Below, one piece after another: positions 1 through 7,564 of a DNA stretch of 21,158 nucleotides. The first letter of the stretch is position 1. Every line of letters starts with the position of its first letter. Source of the stretch: Phocaeicola plebeius (GTDB taxonomy: Bacteria; Bacteroidota; Bacteroidia; Bacteroidales; Bacteroidaceae); the NCBI GenBank assembly GCA_004558305.1, contig SFDG01000039.1:1-21158 (forward strand). Direction: 5' to 3'. Made by a program: the position numbers and the translations under genes. The notes beneath the pieces were generated by a model that saw only the letters and a list, made by a program, of their open reading frames with translations, was not told the DNA's origin and ran no database searches.

Positions 1-7
1 AATAAAG

Positions 8-50
8 TGTCCTCGTCGGATGAAAGATGGGCTTTCATTCGGCGAGGACA
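8..50 (-). terminator. Hairpin terminator downstream of the DUF4270 lipoprotein gene
   Basis: A 19-bp stem pairs 8-26 with 32-50 around a 5-nt loop; 17 pairs are Watson-Crick and two are G-T. Read on the minus strand, the hairpin begins 22 bp after the lipoprotein stop codon and is followed by a short T-rich tail (CTTTATT). That fits a factor-independent terminator for the minus-strand operon, although the T tract is weak. The plus-strand flank has no T tract, so its main role is probably on the minus strand. Confidence 0.65.
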
Positions 51-72
51 TGATGATAAACAAGGCCGGTTT

Positions 73-1476
73 TTATTTCTTGACCGGATGGGTATAGATG
101 ACCTGAAGGTGAATCCTGTCGGCATCGCGACCCGAGTCGAGGTCTTCTCCTCCATAGAGAGCTGCGGAGGTGACACTCATGTCGTTTTCCACACCGATGA
201 CATTCCCATTCGAGTCGGTCGTCAGCGATACCGGTACCAGCAGCACCTTGTTCCAGTTCGGATGGTCGGCCTTCCATTGTGCCCAATGGGCAGCCCCCTT
301 CTCGATTTCAGGACGAATTTCGCTGAAAATATGGCTCACCAGACGGTTCAGCTGGGTGAACGTGTAGCTGGAAGAAGTGGAACTGTAGGTCGAGGCAAAC
401 GATGTCTTGTTGTCGTAGATCTTGTTCCCCTCAAAGAACGCCTTCATGTCGTCCTTCCGTACCATGAGCAACTGGGTAGGAGTGCCCATGGCATAGGTGC
501 CCGAAGCATTCTTGTACTTCTTGATGGTCAGCGAAGCGGCATTCAGCGTATCGGCCTGGTGTTCCGGGTCGTTGTAGATTTCTTCCAGCGGCAGTACCAT
601 TTCGGTACATACGCCGGCAGGGGTCTTCAGGTAGGTGCACGACTTGTCCTGCGGCAGCTTCGTGAGGTTGGCATTGCGGAAGCGGGTCGACATGAACACC
701 TCTTTCGAGGAAGCCAAGGCCACGCGTGTGTAGACCGTCGAGTCCGCCGTGTCGGCACTGTTGCGGATGGTGTATTCGGCCACGAGGTTCAGGTAGATGT
801 CATTGATATAGAGCACGCACCCGTCGCCGCCGATGGTATGGATATAGAATCCTTTCAGGACATTGTTGATGAAAGAGGCCCCGTCGTTGAAGTTGGCATG
901 GTCGTTTTCTTCGTATTTCCGGAAGAGGTAGTCGCAGAAATCCTGATGGAGGGTGATGGCAACCGAGTCGCCCTTGTTGACACCCGTGTAGGCTGTATAG
1001 TCTTTGGTGGCAAAGGCAGGGGCGGAGGGATTATAGAACTTCTCGGGATTGAGGTTCGAATAATACAGGTTCTTGTCCGTCCCGTTGTCCATGATGGCTT
1101 GCGAGAGGGTGTCCACCTGCAGCCGCATGGTAGCCAGCGAGTTGCCGTAATAGCTGGAATAGAACAGCTGGAGAATCGCATTGGTGATACCCTTGGTAGT
1201 GGACGGCAGACGGTAGTTCTCCGGCCAGTTGATCTGTGCCAGGAAATCCGCATTGAATTCCCCGAAGTATTCCTCGGTGAACTTGCCCAAATAGGCTGTA
1301 CTGGTCCGCGAGTAGATGGAATCCAGCAGTACGGTCCGCGTGCTGACAGGGTACGAAGAGGCCGAAGCCGAAATCTGGTCGTAGTCGGCGACGATGTTGC
1401 CGATACCGGTCGTATCGTCGTCACAGCTGTAGAGGGTGGCAGCCAAAGCCAAGGCTGCCAAGAACTTGAATTTCAT
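73..1476 (-). CDS. DUF4270 family lipoprotein
   Basis: This is a 467-residue predicted lipoprotein. The N-terminus is a short lipoprotein signal: hydrophobic core FLAALALAATL and lipobox LYSC, with Cys18 as the predicted lipidated residue. Three aspartates follow at once (CDDDTTGIG), which resembles the acidic export signal of surface-exposed Bacteroidota lipoproteins. The body is rich in Ser/Thr/Tyr/Asn and beta-type sequence, has no transmembrane segment, and matches my memory of the DUF4270 family, whose function is not established. The gene starts 31 bp after the stop of the glycogen synthase-like gene and has no recognisable promoter of its own, so the two are probably co-transcribed. 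A hairpin terminator follows. The outer-surface location is inferred; the family name is recognised from overall composition and genomic context rather than from a catalytic motif. Confidence 0.8.
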   Translation of the reverse strand: MKFKFLAALALAATLYSCDDDTTGIGNIVADYDQISASASSYPVSTRTVLLDSIYSRTSTAYLGKFTEEYFGEFNADFLAQINWPENYRLPSTTKGITNAILQLFYSSYYGNSLATMRLQVDTLSQAIMDNGTDKNLYYSNLNPEKFYNPSAPAFATKDYTAYTGVNKGDSVAITLHQDFCDYLFRKYEENDHANFNDGASFINNVLKGFYIHTIGGDGCVLYINDIYLNLVAEYTIRNSADTADSTVYTRVALASSKEVFMSTRFRNANLTKLPQDKSCTYLKTPAGVCTEMVLPLEEIYNDPEHQADTLNAASLTIKKYKNASGTYAMGTPTQLLMVRKDDMKAFFEGNKIYDNKTSFASTYSSTSSSYTFTQLNRLVSHIFSEIRPEIEKGAAHWAQWKADHPNWNKVLLVPVSLTTDSNGNVIGVENDMSVTSAALYGGEDLDSGRDADRIHLQVIYTHPVKK

Positions 1477-1507
1477 GTGATGATAGATAACTGTTTCTTT
1501 TTATTTG

Positions 1508-2326
1508 TTAGGCGTTCTCCAATACCTGGTCGTAGAGCGCGTCGCAGGCATCGGCATATGCCGCATCGGACGAGCAGAAGTCCACGATGGGTTTGTTGAG
1601 GCTGCGCGCGAAATCCATGACCTTTTTGCTGACTGTCTGGCTGTTGGACACTACCCCGTCGGAGTAGGCGATGGCCAGTTTGCACAGCTCGTCGTAGTTG
1701 ACAGTGTCGTCTACCATGTCCATATCGGCGGGTTCGATACCCTTGAGCAGCACCTGCTCCTTGAAGTTGGGCACGAGGTTCGACTGGAAACCGTTGCCAT
1801 AGACCGAGAAAATGACCTTGGAATCTCTGAAAGAAGGTTCTTCGCTGTACACTTTTTTGATATACAGAGGAACAACGGCACTCATCCATCCGTGGCAGTG
1901 GATGACATCGGGACACCAGCGGAGCTTCTTGACCGTTTCCAGTACGCCGCGGGCATAGAAGATGGCGCGTTCCCCGTTGTCTTCGTATTCCTTGCCTTCC
2001 TCATCCATGGTCATCAGACGATGCTGGAAATAGTCGTCGTTGTCAATGAAGTACACCTGACGGCGTGCCGCCTGGATGGAGGCCACTTTGATGATCAGCG
2101 GATGGTCGGTGTCGTCGATGATGAGGTTCATGCCGGACAGGCGGATAACTTCGTGCAGCTGGTTCCTTCGTTCGTTTACATTTCCCCACTTCGGCATGAA
2201 AGTCCTGATTTCCCGGCCTTTGTCTTGGATGGCTTGCGGAAGGTTCTGTCCAATCAATGAAAGTTCACTTTCGGGAACGTACGGAGTAATTTCTTGTGTA
2301 ATGAATAAAACTTTTTTCACGCTCAT
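1508..2326 (-). CDS. Glycogen/starch synthase-like protein, N-terminal GT5 domain only
   Basis: A 272-residue protein resembling the N-terminal Rossmann domain of GT5 glycogen/starch synthases. The start (KKVLFITQEITPYVPES) matches the first beta strand of that domain, and PDVIHCHGW at about 139-147 is the typical interior motif. Full-length glycogen synthases are about 480-530 residues with a second GT1-like domain that carries most of the ADP-glucose site; that domain is absent. The N-terminal KTGGL nucleotide-sugar loop is also missing: the equivalent stretch reads PESELSLIGQ. It is therefore unlikely to be a stand-alone glycogen synthase. It may be a regulatory or partner subunit of a full-length enzyme elsewhere. 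The gene is preceded by a good Bacteroidota promoter, diverges from panC, and is followed by the DUF4270 lipoprotein gene. The homology is fairly clear; the function is not. Confidence 0.8.
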   Translation of the reverse strand: MSVKKVLFITQEITPYVPESELSLIGQNLPQAIQDKGREIRTFMPKWGNVNERRNQLHEVIRLSGMNLIIDDTDHPLIIKVASIQAARRQVYFIDNDDYFQHRLMTMDEEGKEYEDNGERAIFYARGVLETVKKLRWCPDVIHCHGWMSAVVPLYIKKVYSEEPSFRDSKVIFSVYGNGFQSNLVPNFKEQVLLKGIEPADMDMVDDTVNYDELCKLAIAYSDGVVSNSQTVSKKVMDFARSLNKPIVDFCSSDAAYADACDALYDQVLENA

Positions 2327-2352
2327 GTTATTTAGTTGCTCAAAAACCTTTG

Positions 2353-2386
2353 CAAAGGTACAAAAAAATCGTATAAGAATGGCAAA
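2353..2386 (-). promoter_or_regulatory. Promoter of the glycogen synthase-like/DUF4270 operon
   Basis: On the minus strand there is an exact -7 box TACCTTTG (2353-2360) and a TTTG -33 box (2383-2386), separated by 22 bp. This fits the Bacteroidota primary-sigma pattern TTTG...TAnnTTTG, with spacing slightly on the long side. The predicted start of transcription lies about 20 nt upstream of the ATG. Confidence 0.65.
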
Positions 2387-2488
2387 AACAGCAGGTTAAT
2401 TATTCTTTATCCTTTCAAAATCCTTACGGAAGGGGGTAGACCGCTAAATTTTTGCACCAAACTTCTTTATTATATGGTAAATAATTGG

Positions 2489-2496
2489 TTACTTTG
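2489..2496 (+). promoter_or_regulatory. Weak candidate -7 box for panC-panD
   Basis: TTACTTTG matches the Bacteroidota TAnnTTTG box in five of six defined positions and lies 28 bp upstream of the panC ATG. I see no TTTG box at the expected upstream spacing, so this is only a candidate. Confidence 0.35.
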
Positions 2497-2524
2497 CACC
2501 CGATTTCAAAAACATACAATAGCA

Positions 2525-3370
2525 ATGAAGTTGATTCAATCCATTCAAGAGCTGCGTGCAGAGCTGGCGGCTTGTCGCCAGGATGGCAAGACCATCGGAC
2601 TGGTACCGACCATGGGAGCTTTGCATGCCGGTCACGCTTCGTTAGTGAAACGTGCTGTGGCTGAAAACGATGTGGTGGTGGTCAGTGATTTCGTGAATCC
2701 CACCCAATTTAACGACAAGAATGATTTGCTGAAATATCCTCGGACACTGGAAGCGGACTGTGACCTGCTGGCTGCATGCGGAGCGACATATGTGTTTGCG
2801 CCTTCGGTGGAAGAAATGTATCCGGAACCGGATACGCGTCAGTTCAGCTATGCCCCGCTGGACACGGTAATGGAAGGGAAGTTCCGTCCGGGACACTTCA
2901 ACGGTGTGTGCCAGGTGGTGAGCAAGCTGTTCCTGATAGTAGAGCCTACCCGTGCTTATTTCGGGGAGAAGGATTTCCAGCAGCTGGCCATCATCCGTGA
3001 AATGGTGCGCCGCTATCCGTTCGACCTGCAGATTGTGGGATGCCCCATCGTGCGTGAGGAGGACGGACTGGCCCTGAGCAGCCGCAATGCGCGGTTGGAC
3101 GAAGGGCAGCGCCGGCAGGCCCTGCAGATTTCGCAAACCTTGTTTGCCAGTGTAGAATATGGCCGTACGCACACGCTGGCCGAGACGAAGGCATTCGTGG
3201 AAGACGCCATCGCCCGTGCGGAAGGATTGCGGTTGGAATATTTCGAAGTGGTGGATGGCACGACCCTGCAGACGGTAACGGACTGGAGTGAAAGCGCGTA
3301 CATCGTAGGTTGCATTACGGTGTTCTGTGGTGAGGTCCGCCTGATTGATAACATTAAATATAAGGAGTAA
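2525..3370 (+). CDS. panC: Pantothenate synthetase (pantoate--beta-alanine ligase)
   Basis: A 281-residue cytoplasmic enzyme that joins pantoate and beta-alanine with ATP hydrolysis to AMP and PPi, giving pantothenate for CoA. The family motifs are in order: VPTMGALHAGH at 27-37 (with the HxGH nucleotidyl-transferase signature), NPTQF at 58-62, RPGHFNGV at 121-128, FGEKDFQQL at 146-154 and the KMSKS-like LALSSRN at 182-188. Length is normal. The frame stays open 63 codons upstream, but that extension has no family similarity and lies in AT-rich promoter DNA, so the ATG before KLIQSIQELR is the start. The stop is 7 bp before panD, which makes the substrate beta-alanine. panB, for pantoate supply, is not in this window. 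Confidence 0.97.
   Translation: MKLIQSIQELRAELAACRQDGKTIGLVPTMGALHAGHASLVKRAVAENDVVVVSDFVNPTQFNDKNDLLKYPRTLEADCDLLAACGATYVFAPSVEEMYPEPDTRQFSYAPLDTVMEGKFRPGHFNGVCQVVSKLFLIVEPTRAYFGEKDFQQLAIIREMVRRYPFDLQIVGCPIVREEDGLALSSRNARLDEGQRRQALQISQTLFASVEYGRTHTLAETKAFVEDAIARAEGLRLEYFEVVDGTTLQTVTDWSESAYIVGCITVFCGEVRLIDNIKYKE
3361..3367 (+). promoter_or_regulatory. Shine-Dalgarno sequence for panD
   Basis: TAAGGAG overlaps the end of panC and lies 10 nt before the ATG at 3378. It supports this start over the more upstream in-frame ATG at 3345, which lies inside panC. Confidence 0.6.
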
Positions 3371-3377
3371 GCCGGCC

Positions 3378-3731
3378 ATGATGATTGAAGTCTTGAAGTC
3401 GAAGCTCCATTGTGTTTCGGTGACGGAAGCCAACCTGCACTACATGGGCAGTATTACCATCGACGAGGACCTGATGGATGCGGCCAACCTGATTGCCGGA
3501 GAAAAGGTGCACATTGTGGACAACAACAATGGCGAACGTTTCGAAACCTATATCATAAAGGGTGAACGGGGGTCGGGATGCATTTGCCTGAACGGGGCTG
3601 CCGCCCGGAAGGTACAGGTAGGCGATGTCGTCATCATCATGTCGTATGCCTTGATGGATTTCGAAGAAGCCAAGCATTTCCAGCCTGCTGTCGTTTTCCC
3701 CGATACGTTGACCAACCGGCTGGTTGACTGA
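3378..3731 (+). CDS. panD: Aspartate 1-decarboxylase proenzyme
   Basis: A 117-residue pyruvoyl-dependent enzyme that decarboxylates L-aspartate to beta-alanine, the second PanC substrate. Starting at the ATG at 3378 puts the residues on the E. coli PanD numbering: Lys9, Tyr22, the self-cleavage pair Gly24-Ser25 (in HYMGSITID), Arg54, Thr57 and Tyr58. Ser25 is the precursor of the pyruvoyl group after autocleavage. All expected catalytic and maturation residues are present, so the enzyme should be functional. It is translationally close to panC (7-bp gap, Shine-Dalgarno inside panC). The open frame reaches back to 3345, but the extra 11 codons overlap panC and would break the numbering. Confidence 0.97.
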   Translation: MMIEVLKSKLHCVSVTEANLHYMGSITIDEDLMDAANLIAGEKVHIVDNNNGERFETYIIKGERGSGCICLNGAAARKVQVGDVVIIMSYALMDFEEAKHFQPAVVFPDTLTNRLVD

Positions 3732-3740
3732 TTGGCACGA

Positions 3741-3814
3741 CAGAATGTTCCAAAGTTTACCCCCTCAGGAGTTCGGAAGTGTTCTCCTGAGGGGGTAAAC
3801 TTTGGGACATTCTG
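3741..3814. repeat. 31-bp inverted repeat between convergent panD and fbp
   Basis: Arms 3741-3771 and 3784-3814 form 30 Watson-Crick pairs and one G-T pair, with a 12-nt loop at 3772-3783. The stem starts 10 nt after the panD stop and ends 35 nt before the fbp stop on the other strand. Neither flank has a T tract, so this is not a textbook intrinsic terminator. It could still stop transcription from both sides or protect the mRNA 3' ends. The stem is long and perfect enough to be a potential RNase III substrate. Confidence 0.85.
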
Positions 3815-3848
3815 CAGAGGCACCGGTGCGCCGACGGCCGCTTGCCGG

Positions 3849-5846
3849 TTACAATGACTTTTCTTTGATGACTCCCAGGTTATAGGCCACGAGGAGTTTC
3901 TTCAGGTCTTCTATCTGGATTATCAGTTCCTTGCCCTTGTCCGTATCTTTCACCATCATCCGTTTGGCACTCATCTCCACGATCTGGGTGGTCGACTTGA
4001 TGTCCAGTCCTTCGGCGATGGCTTTCTGCGTGGAGGTGAAGGGTTCGTGCTGCACCAGCTGGAAGCCACGGGAATGGTAGACCAGGGTATAGCCGGCAAT
4101 ACCGGTTTCAGGCTGGTAGGCTTTCGAGAACCCTCCGTCGATGACCATCAGCTTGCCGTTGGCTTTGATGGGCTTTTCCCCCTTTACGGCTTTCACGGGC
4201 ACATGGCCGTTGATGATGTGGCGGTGCTGTCCTTCTACGCCGAATTCGTCCAGAATCATGTCGCAGATTTCCTCCCGGTCGCGCAGGGTATAGTAGTGGC
4301 CTTTCACCTCTTTGTACGTGTCCTTGTCGGTGAGGAAATACCGTTCGAAGGTGGCCATCTTGCTCTTGTCGAAGGCAGGGGAATCCTTGCCGCACCACAG
4401 GTACCAGATATAGTCGAGGGCGAACGCCTTTTCGGGGTTCTCCTTGTCGCCGAAGTAGGCAGTGCGTACCAGCTGTCCCACGCGGTTCAGCAAGCCCTTT
4501 CCCTTGTATTTCTTGCCCAGTATGTCGATTTCCTTGAACGTGCCGTCCGCATTCAGCGGCATAGAGGCATGGAACAGCAGGTTCGAGTTGCAGACATTGT
4601 ACATACAGCCGTAGCGGAACAGGCATTTCATGTGGGTACGCAGTTTCTCGCTACTCGTGAAGGACTTGTGGAGCTTGCTGACCACTTCCTGCTCTTCTTC
4701 CGTCAACCGGTACGGATCGGCGGGGTCGAGGGTGGGGAAGTAGCATTCGCGCATGGCATATTCCTTGCCTTCATAGACGAAGACCTTCCGGTCGAAGTCG
4801 ATGTGGTGGAGCAGCAGGCGGTCGTCCATGTCGAATTCAGGCCGGCGGCGGATGATGGCGGCTTCCAGCTTGAACTGGATGATGCTGATGGCCTTGTGCA
4901 TCTGGGCGATGAGGCGGATGGTCTTGTCGTTGTATGTGCCGGCCGTCTTGTCCACCTTGGGACCGAAGAAATCGCAGGGGTCGTCCTTATAGACTTCCAT
5001 GGCGAATGTGGCCAGGGGGAGGAGATTGATGCCGTAGCCGTCTTCCAGCACAGGCAGGTTGCCGTAACGCATGGCCAAGCGCAGCAGGTTGGCGATGCTG
5101 CAGTCGTTTCCCGCAGCAGCCCCCATCCACAGGATGTCGTGGTTGCCCCACTGGATGTCAAAGTTATGGTAATTGCACAGCGTGTCCATGATGATGTGCG
5201 GGCCGGGTCCGCGGTCGAAGATATCGCCCAGGATGTGGAGGGTGTCGATGGTAAGACGCTGGATGAGGTTGCACATGGCGACAATGAAATCGTCAGCACA
5301 CTGCGTGTCGATGATGGTGCTGATGATGACGTTGATGTAGGCCTGTTTGTTGGGGTCGATGCTGCTTTCGTGCAGCAGTTCCTGGATGATGTAGGAGAAC
5401 TCTTCGGGCAGGGCCTTGCGGACCTTCGAGCGGGTGTACTTCGACGATACGTTCTGGCACACCTTCACCAGCTGGTTCAGGGTGATGACATACCAGTCTT
5501 CCAGTTCAGGCTCCTTCTCTTTCACCAGCTGCAGTTTCTGCTCGGGATAGTAGATCAGTGTGCAAAGCTCTTTCTTCTCTGCTTCTCGGAGCGTGTTGCC
5601 GAAAATTTCGTTCACCTTCCGCTTGACGGCTCCCGAAGCATTGCGCAAAACGTGCTGGAAGGCTTCGTATTCCCCGTGCAGGTCGGCCAGGAAGTGTTCG
5701 GTTCCTTTGGGCAGATTCAAGATGGCTTCCAGATTGATGATCTCTCTGCTGGCGGCAGCGATCGTCGGGAAGTTGTGGGACAGCAGTTCCAGGTACCGCA
5801 GGTCCTGCTGAATCATTTCCGGGGTAATTTGGTGGTAGATTTTCAT
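3849..5846 (-). CDS. fbp: Fructose-1,6-bisphosphatase, class III
   Basis: A 665-residue cytoplasmic gluconeogenic enzyme that hydrolyses fructose 1,6-bisphosphate to fructose 6-phosphate. It is of the large class III type known from Firmicutes and Bacteroidota, unrelated to class I FBPase. The fold is a metallophosphoesterase: DLHGE at 55-59, GDIFDRGPG at 207-215 and GNHD at 234-237 are the metal-binding motifs, and NGHVPVK near residue 555 is a later conserved histidine motif. Length matches the family. It is the last gene of the minus-strand cluster and starts 12 bp after the transporter stop, so it is almost certainly co-transcribed with it. The long hairpin at 3741-3814 lies downstream. 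Confidence 0.95.
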   Translation of the reverse strand: MKIYHQITPEMIQQDLRYLELLSHNFPTIAAASREIINLEAILNLPKGTEHFLADLHGEYEAFQHVLRNASGAVKRKVNEIFGNTLREAEKKELCTLIYYPEQKLQLVKEKEPELEDWYVITLNQLVKVCQNVSSKYTRSKVRKALPEEFSYIIQELLHESSIDPNKQAYINVIISTIIDTQCADDFIVAMCNLIQRLTIDTLHILGDIFDRGPGPHIIMDTLCNYHNFDIQWGNHDILWMGAAAGNDCSIANLLRLAMRYGNLPVLEDGYGINLLPLATFAMEVYKDDPCDFFGPKVDKTAGTYNDKTIRLIAQMHKAISIIQFKLEAAIIRRRPEFDMDDRLLLHHIDFDRKVFVYEGKEYAMRECYFPTLDPADPYRLTEEEQEVVSKLHKSFTSSEKLRTHMKCLFRYGCMYNVCNSNLLFHASMPLNADGTFKEIDILGKKYKGKGLLNRVGQLVRTAYFGDKENPEKAFALDYIWYLWCGKDSPAFDKSKMATFERYFLTDKDTYKEVKGHYYTLRDREEICDMILDEFGVEGQHRHIINGHVPVKAVKGEKPIKANGKLMVIDGGFSKAYQPETGIAGYTLVYHSRGFQLVQHEPFTSTQKAIAEGLDIKSTTQIVEMSAKRMMVKDTDKGKELIIQIEDLKKLLVAYNLGVIKEKSL

Positions 5847-5858
5847 GTCTTTATGAGA

Positions 5859-7520
5859 TTAAAGGAATAGCATTAAGATAAGTTGGGCAATGATGACGCG
5901 GGCAAACAGTCCCAGCGGATAGACCGTGGCATAGCTCACGGAGGGGTTGTCGTTGGGGATGATGTCGTTGGCATAGTTCAGGGCCATCGGATTGGCCATG
6001 CTGCCGCAGAGCATGCCGCAGGTGTTGCCGAAATCGAGATGGAATATCCGCAGGGCCACGAGGGCCATGATGACGACGGGTACGAAGGTGATCAGAAATC
6101 CTGCGCCCACCCACAAGGCTCCTTCCGGACGGAGTACGGTCTCGAAGAACTGGGCACCGGCATCCAGTCCCAGGCAGGCCAGGTAGAGCGACAGCCCGAT
6201 GCCGCGCAGCATGAGGTTGGCACTGCGGGTGGTGTAGGTCAGCATGTGCAGACGGGGACCGTACGATCCGATGAGGATGCCCACAATGACGGGGCCGCCG
6301 GCCAGTCCCAGCCGGACCGGAGTGCTCATGCCGGGGATGGCAATGGGAAGGGAACCGACCATCAGTCCCAGTACGATGCCGAAGAAGATGGAGGCTAGGT
6401 TGGGATCCTTGAGGGTCTGTACCGTATTCCCCAGTACGTTCTCCACGTTGCGGATGGCGGCAGCCTCTCCCACGACGGTGAGGCGGTCGCCCAGTTGCAG
6501 GGTCAGTCCAGGAGTGGGCAGCAGTTGCACACCGCTGCGCAGCACCCGGCTGATGTTGATGCCGTAAGTGTTGCGCAAGCGGAGGGAACCCAGTTTCTTT
6601 CCGTTGATGTCCGAACGGGATATGACAATGTGTTTCGAAATGAGTTGTCCGTCGATGGCATTCCAGTCGACGTCACCTTTGTTCCAGTCGCGGTTTTCCT
6701 GTTCTCCGAAAAGGATGGTCAGGGCCGGCGTGTCCTTCTCGTTGGCGATGACCAGCAGCCGGTCGTTCTCCTTGAGTATTTTCTCGGAGGTCGGGATGCT
6801 GACCACTCCATCGCGCCACATGCGGGAGATGACAAACTTGGGATAACTCCACTGGGCGATGTCCTGGATACTCTTGTTGAAGATGGCAGGATTGTGCACC
6901 CGGAACGAAACGATGAAGGTCTGGTTGGTCTCCTCGTGTTCGTGGTCTTCGAGGTCGGCCGGACGGACGAACAGCTTGCGGACCACAATGATGGCGAGGA
7001 TGACTCCCACGACACCCAGCGGATAGGTCACGGCACAACTCAAGGCTGCCCCCGAGGTCGGCTGGCCCAATAGCTTCAGGGTCTGCTGGGCGGCACCGAG
7101 GGCCGGCGTGTTGGTCGTCGCGCCACAGAGGATGCCCGCCATGTCGGGCAGGGAGATGCCGGTCAGCCGGACCAGCAGCAGGGCCATCAGGGTACCCAGT
7201 GCGATGACGCCCAGTCCCAGCAGGTTGAGCGTATAGCCACCCTGCCGGAACGAACTGATGAAGCCCGGGCCTACCTGGAGTCCCAGGGCATAGACGAAAA
7301 TCACCAGTCCCAGGCTCTCGGCGTAGGTTAGCATTTGCGGGTCGACCGACAGTCCCAGGTGTCCGGCCAGAATGCCTGTGAAGAACACGAAAGTCACTCC
7401 GAGCGAGATTCCGAAGACCTGGATCTTGCCTAACACACGCCCTATCGCGATGATCAGCGACATGACGACCACCGCCTGAAGGGCGGAGTGACTGCAAAAG
7501 AGATCAATCAACCATTCCAT
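5859..7520 (-). CDS. YidE/AspT-type transporter (aspartate:alanine exchanger family) with two TrkA_C domains
   Basis: A 553-residue inner-membrane protein, the same length as E. coli YidE and similar throughout. An N-terminal block of about five transmembrane segments (residues 1-180) carries the family signature GATTNTPALGAA at 133-144. A soluble middle contains two TrkA_C/RCK-C type domains (about 205-270 and 293-360). A second membrane block (about 375-553) carries the matching signature GSMANPMALNYA at 506-517. The two half-transporters with duplicated signatures are typical of the AAE family, in which AspT exchanges aspartate for alanine. The actual substrate here is unknown; a dicarboxylate or amino acid would suit the adjacent glutamine synthetase. 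TrkA_C domains suggest ligand gating. The gap to glnN upstream is 44 bp and to fbp downstream 12 bp. Confidence 0.9.
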   Translation of the reverse strand: MEWLIDLFCSHSALQAVVVMSLIIAIGRVLGKIQVFGISLGVTFVFFTGILAGHLGLSVDPQMLTYAESLGLVIFVYALGLQVGPGFISSFRQGGYTLNLLGLGVIALGTLMALLLVRLTGISLPDMAGILCGATTNTPALGAAQQTLKLLGQPTSGAALSCAVTYPLGVVGVILAIIVVRKLFVRPADLEDHEHEETNQTFIVSFRVHNPAIFNKSIQDIAQWSYPKFVISRMWRDGVVSIPTSEKILKENDRLLVIANEKDTPALTILFGEQENRDWNKGDVDWNAIDGQLISKHIVISRSDINGKKLGSLRLRNTYGINISRVLRSGVQLLPTPGLTLQLGDRLTVVGEAAAIRNVENVLGNTVQTLKDPNLASIFFGIVLGLMVGSLPIAIPGMSTPVRLGLAGGPVIVGILIGSYGPRLHMLTYTTRSANLMLRGIGLSLYLACLGLDAGAQFFETVLRPEGALWVGAGFLITFVPVVIMALVALRIFHLDFGNTCGMLCGSMANPMALNYANDIIPNDNPSVSYATVYPLGLFARVIIAQLILMLFL

Positions 7521-7564
7521 ACTGCAAAGTTAACTGTTTTCTGTCAAATCAGCAAGCGGGAAGT

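Noticed and set aside
7..1599. 530-codon plus-strand open frame opposite the DUF4270 gene
   Set aside because: It is antisense to a gene with a clear lipobox and normal composition; the translated product has no recognisable domain and runs through the intergenic gap.
2336..2524. 63-codon N-terminal extension of panC
   Set aside because: It is AT-rich promoter DNA, unlike any PanC; the protein family starts at the ATG at 2525.
4047..5870. 607-codon plus-strand open frame opposite fbp
   Set aside because: It is a shadow of the class III FBPase, whose catalytic motifs are on the minus strand; the antisense product is low-complexity Val/Gly/Asp-rich.
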